Of a DNA stretch of 64,000 nt, positions 51,901 to 61,604 are shown one piece after another; within the stretch, counting starts at the first letter, position 1, and each line of letters starts with the position of its first letter. The notes below the pieces were generated by a model. It was given only the letters and a program-made list of their open reading frames with translations. It was not told where the DNA came from and made no database searches. The DNA is from Agarophyton chilense. Taxonomy: Eukaryota; Rhodophyta; Florideophyceae; Gracilariales; Gracilariaceae. The position numbers were made by a program, and so were the translations under genes. The stretch is taken from contig JARGXX010000010.1 of the NCBI GenBank assembly GCA_030374765.1, positions 372,001-436,000 on the forward strand, given 5' to 3'.

Positions 51901-53734
51901 CTCCGCTATGAGCGTGGCTCAAGCCTTCGTCCTACACTGGGTCTTCGTCTACGGTCCACCGGTCAACCTGCTCTACGATAACGGGAGACAGTTCGCCTCT
52001 CGTTTCTTCGAGGATGTGTGTCGCATCTTGGACATGAAGAACCTGTTCACGACCACTTACCACCCCCATACTAATGGGCAGGCCGAACGGTTCAACCGGA
52101 CATTACTTTCGACACTCCGTTCATACGTTGCAGACCACCCGAAAGATTGGGGCTTGTTCACTGATGCGCTCATCTTTGCGTACAATACGCAGGTGCAAAG
52201 GACAACCGGATTAACGCCCTTCGAGTTGGTACTGTCCCGTACCCCACCGCCCGTGGCGCTGGAACGACAGACCAGGCTGGATACCTTGCCGTCACCGACT
52301 GCTTACCGCGAAGCGTGGAAAACTTGGCTCACGAAGCTCGTTCCCGCCGCACGGCGTTCAATGGGCCGATCCCAGGCCGCTTACAAGCGTGAATTTGATA
52401 CCAAAGCCCCTCGCTCGCCGCCCCGACTCGCCCACGACGGTTATGTATTCATCCGCAAGGAGTATGGGAACCCAGAGAAGAAGAAACACCACAAACTGTC
52501 ACCCGTTGCCGACGGCCCCTTTCGGGTTATTTCGGTGACTCCCGACACTGTCGTTGTTGACCTCGCTGGTAATCACGAACGCATCTCCCGCGATCGCGTG
52601 GTATCGGCTCCTCCGCCGTTAACATCCCAACCTACTGGTGTGACTGCTCCCGTTGAAACGGATTCATCGACCCCCTTACCCCAGGTCCACCCGCGTCCCT
52701 ACACGTTACCACATCCATCTCGGGGTTTGTCTGCCCTTCCGCTACCCGCGGCGCCCAACCCGAAAGGGATCGTGTCGCGCATTCGTCGCCCCTCCCCAGT
52801 CCACCCGACGGACACAAACTCCGGTGCATCGTCTAAGGAGGGAAAGGCGCCCGACAGCCGTCGTAATCCGTTCGATACCGTCGCTGGAAACACTGCACCG
52901 TCGCATGTCATTCTTCGCCCCTCAGGGGTGCCTGATACCGACATCCTGCACGACTCGACGCAGTTGCTATCCAAACCTCAGAACGCAGCTGCGGATAACG
53001 CCACCAACACTCGCCGAGGTGTCACCACACGTGCAACACGGAATGAAAATGCGCTCGGCGCACCGCAGCCTGATACAGTACGAGTGGACGATGCACCGCC
53101 AAGTACCCCGTACAGGGAGGCGGATACATCCACGGCGCCGACGCCGGACAGCCAGCCATTGGAACGCTCACGTGACTACACGGAATCTCGCCGTGGGACA
53201 GAGAGGTGCGACAATGCGCCACCGCCCCAGCGAATCTCACCGCCGAAGCGAGCTTCACCACGCCGATTAGCGGAACGACCACCCGGGTTACCCGCTGGTG
53301 TGGGCCCTCCAACCGGAGTTGGAAGCGCCGAAACAAGCCCGGAACTTGAGGAAAATGAACCGCTGAAGTCGGGTCGACATTCTACTCAGCCGAGGACTGC
53401 CTTGCGCGCTACACGGTCCGACCGAAGCGAAGCCTGCCAACGCGTGATCACTTCGGTACCCCCTGGCTCAGGACGGGTACCGCCCATAAATAGTGACATC
53501 ACCATACGGGATGGCCGGGAAGTGTACCGACAAGAGTTCGTGGTCGGGCGCATTTTGGAGCACTCCTACCACCCAAAGGGGTATATCCGATACTTGGTCC
53601 GTTGGTACGGGTACGGCCCCGAATGGGATTCAGACGAACCGATAGAGCACCTACCTCGGTCAAAGGTGGTACAGTATCATCGTCGTACTGTCACGGCTTT
53701 GCCGGCTACCACAGACCGAGCCCAAGTGGGATAA
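48977..53734 (+). pseudogene. Ty3/gypsy Pol: protease, RT, RNase H, integrase, chromodomain (two in-frame TAA)
   Basis: One frame of 1,586 codons from MVRHLPVLDTGAG. Aspartic protease (LDTGAGPNFV) is at the start, then RT (SWRFCVDYRRLNAV, TTLDANWGYWQV, YLDDIIVFS), RNase H (YTVDTDASDYQVGCALF, FTDHASLRWLL), a TAA at 51431, and the integrase zinc region (LSHYSKQSGHFGG ... CTDCARN). The DDE core follows (FVAIDILGPF, second TAA at 51866 just after STDRF, YDNGRQF, NGQAERFNR), then a Pro-rich linker of about 270 residues and a chromodomain (VVGRILEHSY, YIRYLVRWYGYG, DSDEPIEHL). The usual Trp of the chromodomain SWEP motif is replaced. Apart from the two TAA codons the frame is undamaged. Confidence 0.92.
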
Positions 53735-53946
53735 GAAGACACCCGATCGGGGTAAAGGAACAGAAAATCTGGATAAGGACCCTTGGAAGAAGGAGAAGAT
53801 GTACAGAAGACCTGGAGAAGAACACTCAGAAGAAGTGGAAGAGAAGAAAGAAAACAAATACGTCATAGACGGAAGCAGTTTACTATTTTCGAAGTTGCTG
53901 CACATACTACCGCACAGCGGGATATACTAACCAAGATCTTAAGGGA

Positions 53947-55815
53947 TTAGTTGGAAGAACCCGGATTGCCGTGCGCACCAACCGAATCGCTAGAAGCGTT
54001 TCTCCCGCCGGTCAGGCGTGCCACGAGAGCGTCTCTCATCGCACTGATGTCGCCGCTCGCCGCTTGCGCGTTCAGTCCCACACCCCGAAGGAACTGGGAG
54101 ATCACGACCGCCTCTGGGCGTATGGGAACCTCGATAACTTCCGGTTCGTCCGACAACGCCGCCGCCACTGGATCGATGACCGCACCTGCGTGAGTCGCTC
54201 CCTGCGCCGGCTGCGCCGTAGTATCGGCACCATCGGGGTCTGCCACGTCTTCCATTACCTCGTCGCCACGGTATTCGCCCGCCTCCTCCGGGAGATCATC
54301 ACCGCCATAGGCATAGTAGAAGTCATCCGAGTTAACAAACCCCACGGGGTTCCCGTATGATATGCCTCGCGGAGCCATCCGGAGTGCCGACGCCTCCGCC
54401 TCGGAGATCTCTTGCTGCTCCCACGGGTTAAAGAAGATGAAATCTCCCGCCAACGGCGTGCGACGCCCCGGAGACCGATCAGCCCCACCGGCTTCTTGAC
54501 CACGGCCACTCTGCCGGACAAGCACGACAGCCCAGTCGACACGCCCAATGATGTCGATTAGCTCCTGAGCTTCATAAGCGTTATTGACACCTCCAAGAGG
54601 GAGTTGAAGGTCCAGCTGCCGGATGTAACCACGCAAACGCGGAGGAAGATACCACAGTCGATACTGGTCGTAGGCTTCCCACAAAATGTACGCCGCGGCG
54701 TGGACTGCCCATTCGGTTAGGAACACGGACCATAAGCCGGAGTGCGGATCCTCGATGAGGTACGAGCCCAGATAGGAGACGACTGGAGGCAACTCCACGT
54801 AACATCCCCGGCACACCTCGACGGAGGACCACCACCCAGGCAGGGGAACGTATCGCCCGAACTGATAGAAGGGACTAGTCCGGTTTATCTCCGTGTTCTG
54901 ATAAGGGACAAGGAACCCAAAGCGGGATCTGCCCCGACGCTCCTCGCGGATGAAGTTCTGTAACCGCCGATATCAGGACTCACGAAGAAGGTGACGGAAC
55001 TCGGCACGAATGATCGGACGGACCCAGCAGATCGCTCCTTGACGCTCTCGCGGTTGACCGCGCCATGCGTAAGTTTCCAACGCCGCAAGGCGGTCACAAT
55101 AACCGATCTCACCCTGAGTCCGGTACATCCGTAGGTCGAAGCCAAATTCTTCGGGTATGGGGTATTGGAAGTTCGCCCGGTTGATCCGTGAGTAGCCGAT
55201 GCCGACGAATATACTGTGAGCCTCTTCCGCCGACTCGCGCCTTCGCCGCAGAATCGCGTGAAAGGGAACCGCCACACGGCGTCGCCAGGCCCACGAAGTG
55301 GTGATCAAAGCCGGTAGCTCGCCCGGGAGACGCGCATTGCCATCAGCATACGCAGCCACGAGTTCTTCGTCGAAGACCGCTGTCGGATGGAACCACGGAG
55401 CTCTCCGGAGAATCGCCCCATGTTGACGCGGGTTTAACCCGACGAGTTCGTCGTAACTGGGCCAGGTGTTTTCAGCAGGAGTGATATGGCTTGAAGCTTC
55501 AACGGAACCCCGGGATCGGCTCGGCGCGGTTGACGAGGCACTCCCCCGTGGAAGGGGAGCCGAATGGAAACCGGAGAAGTAACCCCGGCGGGGATTGTTA
55601 CCGCCGTTCATCGGGAGTACTGGTCGCCGAGGTATCGGGATGTGTTCGCTGGACGTTGGCGTACGATACGGTAGAACGCTCGAAGTTCGAGGAGTGGTTA
55701 CCGCGTTGGTGCGTTTGCCGTTCGGTTGTGCTGCTCTGCCTTCGACAGTCGAGTGGTCGCTGGATGCGTTATGTGGATCGCTTTTATGCCGGTTGGACCG
55801 TTGCCTCCCCGCCAT
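53947..55815 (-). CDS. Long antisense ORF inside the gypsy element, unknown protein (one in-frame TGA)
   Basis: On the strand opposite to gag-pol, a frame of 622 codons from the ATG at 55815 (MAGRQRSNRHKSD) to TAA at 53947 with a single TGA at 54973-54975. The N-terminal 130 residues are Ser/Arg/Pro-rich. The middle is rich in aromatic residues and looks folded (WPSYDELVGLNPRQHGAIL; WAWRRRVAVPFHAILRRRR; GFGYS-like IGYSRINRANFQYP). After the TGA the reading continues as NFIREERRGRSRFGFLVPY and then CRGCYVELPPVVSYLGSYL, and the C-terminus is acidic. No sense-strand frame of comparable length exists here. It starts at the polypurine tract and ends 210 bp from the pol stop, so it fills the interval exactly. 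I recognise no family. Being spread over 1.9 kb with protein-like composition, it is probably a real gene of the element, now with one stop. Confidence 0.6.
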
Positions 55816-55835
55816 GTCGACGGCGTGTTCGTCAC

Positions 55836-55850
55836 CTAAGGAGGGGGATA
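55836..55850 (+). promoter_or_regulatory. Polypurine tract of the full-length gypsy
   Basis: AAGGAGGGGGATA immediately before the 3' LTR start TGAAG, the usual second-strand primer position in LTR elements. Confidence 0.8.
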
Positions 55851-56778
55851 TGAAGTACAATGCCCTTCAAGGGGGTTTCTTCGCAGGACTTAGAGAGTTC
55901 GCTCGCTTGAGGACTGGCTTGGTCTATGACAAGCTATACCGCTACTGCGTGCTGACGGCCGGTTAGGACCGGAAGTGCACACTGTTGGAACACGTAGACT
56001 GCACGGATGCCAACGTTCGAGTGCGAGGCGTGCCACACGTGGCCCGGATTTTACCTAATGGTTAGTAATATTTAGTAATTTTTAGTATTTATTAAGCTAC
56101 GCTATCGCGATTTAGTGTCTATTTTTCGGGCGAGCGCTCACTGTCAGGGGCCGCGCGCCACACTACTTAGGAAGTTGGGCACTGCTCCCCAGTAAACACC
56201 CTCTTGGGAGATCACAAGGAGGGAGTCTTGGCTCTGAGCTTTTCGCCTTCGGGGCGTCTTCAACGCATACTGCGTGAGCGCCCGTTGCACGTTAGTTCAT
56301 CCACCCCTCTGTCGACTAGAGTGCTACCATCACCGTGAGTTCATATTTAATCGCCGACACTTGTCGTAGTCTCGCCTCTGTATAGGGTTTCGCCACCGTT
56401 TTCCTCTTGTTCTCCTTTTTGGTTCTCGTGAGTGGCCGCCCCACTCACCCCGCTCGTCCACCTCATACGAGTGTTTCCTCGCTCCTTTTCCGACAATCGC
56501 CGTGGCACCACTCCGCCTAGGATTGATCACACCCCGGACTGTGCCGTGCTCACCTAAACACTCTAGATATATCCCGCCGGATTGGCCTCGGTCTTACACC
56601 CAACTCCGTCGTGCCTTTCCAGAGTGGCTCTGTTTCTGTGCTCCGCTGGGACGCGTCTCCTCCGCCTGAGGCGTGTCTCTAAAGAGAGGAAGATCCCGAA
56701 CATCTTCGTGGTGTCTCCGCTCCAAGCATTGTCCTACAGCTCCAAGCGTTGTCCTACAGCTCCAAGCGTTGTCCTACA
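55851..56778 (+). repeat. 3' LTR of the full-length gypsy with triplicated 20-bp end
   Basis: The body 55851-56738 corresponds to the 5' LTR. The last 20 bp (GCTCCAAGCRTTGTCCTACA) are then repeated twice more (56739-56758, 56759-56778), which the 5' LTR does not have. Confidence 0.9.
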
Positions 56779-57712
56779 AATTTCGGAAAGATCGAGCTTT
56801 TCCTTGCGAAATTGACAGACGATCTTCTCTTTGCCGGAGCTATAGAATTAATGAAAAGATTTGCTGAAGACATTGCGAAACGTTTTACAATTGGCAAATC
56901 CATAATTGAGGACGAGATTAAGTTCAAAGGATGCACGATCACGCAATATGAGAACTACGACATAGTAATGGAAATGAAGGAATATCTTGCATCCATCAGA
57001 CCGATAAACCTGAGCAAAGGCCGGAGAATAATGCTTAAAGATGGGGCTACATTATCGGAAAAGAAGAGTTACCGACGCATGGCAGGGGAGCTTATCTGGA
57101 TGGAAAGTGGAACCCTACTACAAGCTTCTCGGGTTGCATCCTTCATGAAACAGTGGATGCCAAGATTGCGCGTCAGGGACATCGTCGCAATTAACAAACG
57201 GCTCATTCAAATCAAGAAACTAGAACCTACTGTTTTGTTTAAGAGGCCTTTGAGAGAAATAACTTCAGCAAAAGTGGTCACATTATGCGATGCATCATTT
57301 ACTGTGACTCTAAGCCAACATTATGGACAGACAGGAGTCGTGTCTGGAATCAGATACCGTACCAAATCCGGGGACGCCACTACACGTCACTTAATTGATT
57401 TGGCTAGCGTCAAACAGAGTCTAAAATCGTACTATTCATACGGAGCGGAGATCCGTGCATATAATGATGCTGATGACAGTGAATAACGATTGAAGATGAC
57501 ACTTTCATCGATATCATGACATGATCGGTTTGAACACATTAGAATTGTAGATCCAAAGGATTTATTCGACATTATCACAAAACTACACGACGAAAACGAA
57601 TATCGACTGCGCCAGACGGTCCAAAGAATCAGAGACTCATTTGAGCCTCGCAATCTGGACAGGTTTACATTGATACAAGGTAAAACATACATGACTAAAG
57701 ACAACCCGTAAT
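56779..57712 (+). pseudogene. Ty1/copia RT/RNase H fragment
   Basis: Starts abruptly after the gypsy LTR. Readable segments: FLAKLTDDLLFAGAIELM (the DD of RT), FKGCTITQYENYDIVMEMK, YRRMAGELIWMESGTLLQ, LCDASFTVTLSQHYGQTG, and after a TAA at 57484, VDPKDLFDIITKLHDENEY and LRQTVQRIRDSFEP. This order (RT end, connection, RNase H) is that of Ty1/copia-type elements. Gag, protease, integrase and the RT start are absent. It ends with TAA near 57712. Confidence 0.85.
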
Positions 57713-58683
57713 CACAAAAATGTTGAATATTATTGCTAGAAGTAGAATGCTACAACTTTAAAGGCATAGGTTGTTAGCAATATAAAGTAAGTAATAAAAA
57801 TAAGTTACTTTGTGGAAACAAAAGCAACTGGAGGTTATGTGAGATGTGAGAGGCGTAAAAAGAGAAAACAATTAATATTAGTGTCTCGTTAAGATGCTGA
57901 CAGAATAGAATAGGAGGATAGGTCATGAACAGAAGCGCTTAGCAAAGAGCGCGAAACTAAATACAAAAAGATGTTAAAGAGAAAAGAAGGACGCTCTGGC
58001 AGAAGGAGAAAAAGAGTGCAGGCACTTTTTCTGAAATAGCTTCGCAGAGTTTGCACAATCCTACTGCACAAGATGAGCGACGCGGACTCTAGTCGTATTG
58101 TTTTTCAACGTGAGAAGCGTCTCCATTGTCTTCAATCTCTTCAAAATTTTTTGAAGCGCTATGCTGTGTACAGTATAATCGTTAAGAGTCAACTGCAATC
58201 TAATGTGCATTCAGGCGGCCTTAAGAACCCATTGTAACAAAAAATGACGCTTTTGGCCGTGAATGAGGTATCCATTTTTCCGAAATTAGTAATTTCGCCG
58301 TCTATTATAAAAGTAGTTTTTATTGAACCGATGTCAAAAAAGATAAACAATACAATTTTGGAATGTTGGAGATATGTTTATGCAGTTGTTGCATTGTGAT
58401 GTATGCGTTTACAAATTTTGTTATAGTTTGTCAGGTATTTGTATCTTTGTCTCTGTTTGCGAGACGTATACTTTTAATTGCATCGCCTGTGTTTGATTAT
58501 ATTCGTTTGGGCTACTTGTGCCATTGGCAAAGCAGTGTTCACGTGTAGCTGGTATGGAAACGTGTATGACGTGTATGAGGGCAGGTAGAACATCACCCAG
58601 CGCGCGTATGATGTGAGGACGCGAGGGCGACGGCGGTCGGGGAGGTTGCAGCGCTGCGGGCGTGGTGGTCTCGGCTGCGGCGG
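57713..58683. other. AT-rich upstream region of the MGDG synthase gene
   Basis: No gene seen. AT-rich to about 58540, then a sharp rise in GC toward the gene. A GCCGTCGCC-type repeat begins just inside the coding region. Confidence 0.5.
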
Positions 58684-59653
58684 ATGGACGACGAGCGTGC
58701 GTTTGTGGTGGCGCCGTCGCCGTCGCCGTCGCCGTCACCGTCGCAGTCGCCTTCGCAGTCGCCTTCGCAGTCGCCTTTGCCGTCTTGTTGGAGGCGGTGC
58801 TCGTTGCGGCCGCGGCCGCGCCGCTGTGATGTGCTTTGCGCCGCCGCTCCTCGCCCGCGCCCGCGCCCGTGCGCCGCGCGCCTGCGCGCCGCGCTGGACC
58901 GCGGCGGCGGCGGTCGGCGGCGCGACGGCGGCGCGCAAGGAGGCGGCGCAGACGCAGGCGGACGCGGAAATGCTTTCGAAGCACGCGCTCCCTCACTCAA
59001 ACACGTCAACAACAAAGAAGACGACGACAACGATGCACGCGCTCGCGCCACGGTGCGCGTAATGCTGCTCATCTCGGACACGGGCGGCGGACATCGCGCA
59101 TCGGCACAAGCGTTGAGCGCGGCGTTTGAAGAATTGTATCCCGGACGCGTGCATTGCATGATCGTGGACTTTTGGACCGAGATCGTGGGACAGCCGTTCG
59201 ACGCCATGCCGGCCGGCTATTCGTTTCTGGCAAACAACCCGGCGCTGTGGCGCGCGGCGTGGCAGTACGGACGCTTTCCGCCGACGCGGCGGCTGACGGA
59301 GGAGGTGGCAAACGCGCTTGGGTACGGACGCTTTGCTTCGGCGTTGCGTCGATTGGCACCGCATTTGATTGTTAGCGTGCACCCGCTGACGCAGTTCATC
59401 CCACTGCGCGTGCTACGCGCCATGCGCTCGGCGAGTCGACCCGCGTTTGTGACGGTGTGCACGGACTTGGGCGGGGCACATCCCACGTGGTTCCACCCCG
59501 ACGTCGACCTATGTTTTGTACCATCGGACCGCGTGCGCAACATCGCGCTTCGCTGTGGACTACGTCCCGCGCAGCTCCGACAGATGGGACTGCCCGTACG
59601 CGCGGAGTTTTGGCCCGCGACTGGTGGCAACGGCAACGGCAACGGCGACGGCA

Positions 59654-59697
<44 letters not shown>

Positions 59698-60303
59698 AAA
59701 GTGGCGGGGGCTGCGGCGCGCAAACGCGCGGCACGACTTAAGCTGGAGCTGGCACTCGACGCGGGCACGGTGCTGGTGGTGGGCGGCGGCGACGGGGTGG
59801 GCGGGGTTGCGCGCGTGGCAACGGCGGTGGCGGACGCGTTGCAAACGCGGGTGAAGGGGCAGTCGCAACTGGTGATAATCTGCGGACGTAACGAGGGGTT
59901 GCGCGCGCAGCTAGGGGCGCGACAATGGCCGCGCGACGTACGCGTTCGCGTGTTGGGCTTCGTTGATAACATGTGCGACTGTATGGCGGCGGCAGACGTT
60001 CTGGTGTCCAAGGCGGGACCGGGGACGATTGCGGAGGCGCTGGTGTGTGAGTTGCCCATTGTGCTGTCGGGCTTTCTGCCGGGACAGGAGGCGCCCAACG
60101 TGCGCTACGTGACGGACGCTGGCGTGGGCGCCTTCAGTCGCGACCCCGCCGTCGTGGCCGCCATTGTCACCGACTGGCTGCGTCACCCGCGCGCGCTTGC
60201 CGAGCGCTCGCGCCGCGCGCGCGCGCTGGCGCGCCCGTCTGCTACGCGCCACATTGTGCGCGAGATGGCCGCGCTGCTGCTGCCGCCGCCGCCAAATGCA
60301 TAA
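58684..60303 (+). CDS. MGD1: Monogalactosyldiacylglycerol synthase (MGDG synthase, GT28)
   Basis: Transfers galactose from UDP-galactose to diacylglycerol in plastid envelopes, making MGDG, the main thylakoid lipid. The 539-residue product has an N-terminal extension with SPSQSPSQ repeats and Arg/Ala-rich sequence, plausible as plastid targeting. The MGDG synthase N-domain starts with VMLLISDTGGGHRASAQAL at residue about 125 and has AFEELYPG, FVTVCTDLGGAHPTWFHPD and MGLPVRAEFW. The C-domain has TVLVVGGGDGVGG, VRVLGFVDNM, VSKAGPGTIAEALVCELP and SGFLPGQEAPNVRYV, the UDP-sugar site. Between the domains is an odd insert of Asn/Gly/Asp repeats ending in a run of more than ten Asp (residues about 315-340). 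Single exon, very GC-rich. The PI31-like gene starts 70 bp downstream in the same direction. Confidence 0.95.
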
Positions 60304-60373
60304 AAGTGAAAACAAAAGTTCCATCCTTTTGGCTGCCCGCTCGTCGCTTCCCTCCCACAGCCCCGCCGTCAAC

Positions 60374-61054
60374 ATGTCGTCTTCTTCGCCTCCCCCTCCC
60401 CCTTCCGCTTCGCCTTCCGCTTCGCCTTCCGCTTCGCCTTCCGCTTCGCCTTCCGCTTCGCCTTCCGCTTCGCCTTCCGCTTCGCCTTCCGCTTCGCCTT
60501 CCGCTTCCCCTCCGTCGCCGTCTCCGCCGCCGGCCGCGCAGCGCGCGCTCGCCTGGCTGCAGCAGCGCCACGCGCCGCGCGCCGCCGACGCGCCGCACGA
60601 GACGCTCGCGCTGGCCGTGCACGCCCTGCTGCTAGCGCACGGCTTCCGCGTGCACGGCGACGCGCCCACAGACGACGGCGTCGATACGGCCGCCGCGTCG
60701 CAGCGCCTGCCCGCCGAGTGGGGCCGCGTCGCGTATGCCGGCGTCTACCGTCACATGCGCTCCGCCCTCGTGTTCCACGTGCATGCCGCGCCGCTACCCG
60801 CCGCTCTGGCGTACACCGCCGTTGCCGTCGCCGACGCCGCCGGACAACAACAACCTAACCACCACCACGACGACGACAACGACAACGACGACGCGCGCGT
60901 GCTGTCGCTCGTGCTGCCGCTGCGTCGCTTTGTCGACGCTGACGCGCGTCACTGGCGCGCCGCGCTGCCCCGTCTCCACGACCTTGCCACGCTGGTCGCC
61001 GTGCAGCTCGCACACCGCCTAGTGCCCGACTCCGCCAAGCCCGGCTACGAGCAA

Positions 61055-61087
<33 letters not shown>

Positions 61088-61540
61088 TCGGCCGCCGCGC
61101 CGTCGTCCGCACCGCGCGCCGCGCGCCCCGACCCGCTTCGCGCCGACCCGCTCCGCACCGACCCGCTCCGCGCCGACCCGCTTCGCGCCGACCCGCGCCC
61201 GCGCTGGCCGCACCCGCCGCACCCGCCGATGGCGCCACCGTTCGGCGCGGACGACGTGCTACCCGGCGCGTTACTGCCGCGGCCCGCGGCGCCCGGCGGC
61301 AATCTCATGGGTCCAGCGCATCTGGCGCCGCCGCGCGCCCCGTGGCGGCCTCCTGGAGTGCCGCCCGACGCGCGCTTCGATCCGTTTCTACCCACGCCGG
61401 ACAACGACCACTTTCTGCCGCCCGCCTTCGACGATGAGCTGCAGTTGCGACGCCCGCACTCCTCCCGCGCGCGTCCGCGCCTGCGTCCGGATGCGCGCCC
61501 CGCACTGGGCCCGCGTGCCCCCTTCGACCCGTTTCTCTGA
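60374..61540 (+). CDS. PSMF1: PI31-like proteasome regulator
   Basis: 388 residues from the ATG of MSSSSPPPPPSASPS. The frame is open further upstream into the MGDG synthase gene, but this ATG follows the intergenic gap and is the first sensible one. A 40-residue Ser/Ala/Pro repeat is followed by the PI31 N-terminal domain (LALAVHALLLAHGFRV, WGRVAYAGVYRHMRS, VLSLVLPLRRFVDAD), which binds F-box proteins in animals. A linker with an Ala run and five DPLR(A/T) repeats follows, then the Pro/Gly-rich PI31 C-terminal region (PGGNLMGPAHL, GVPPDARFDPFLP, RAPFDPFL end). PI31 binds the 20S proteasome and modulates its activity or assembly. Longer than human PI31 (271) because of the repeats. Confidence 0.88.
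60408..60515 (+). repeat. 12-bp tandem repeat encoding SASP units
   Basis: About nine copies of CTTCCGCTTCGC, in frame within the PI31-like gene, giving a Ser-Ala-Ser-Pro repeat. Confidence 0.9.
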
Positions 61541-61604
61541 CCCCATCGCTGCCGCGCTGCCACGTGTGTTGCTTACCGCTGTACAACGTACGTACGTGGC
61601 GAAA

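Larger units (their letters stand above)
45613..56778 (+). mobile_element. Full-length Ty3/gypsy chromovirus with antisense ORF
   Basis: 5' LTR 45613-46501, primer-binding site 46505-46523, gag, pol (protease, RT, RNase H, integrase, chromodomain), a 2-kb region carrying a long antisense frame, a polypurine tract and 3' LTR 55851-56778. Total about 11.2 kb. The two LTRs differ at many scattered sites, so the insertion is not young. No target duplication is seen: the left flank is transposon copy A (GAAAT) and the right flank a copia fragment (AATTT). Confidence 0.93.

Noticed and set aside
45613-56778. General reassignment of stop codons as an explanation of the many in-frame stops
   Set aside because: Host genes in the window terminate normally with TAG, TAA and TGA and contain no internal stops; only transposon genes do.
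57905-58100. Short frames with basic residues in the AT-rich region before MGDG synthase
   Set aside because: No homology and no splice context; consistent with random AT-rich DNA.
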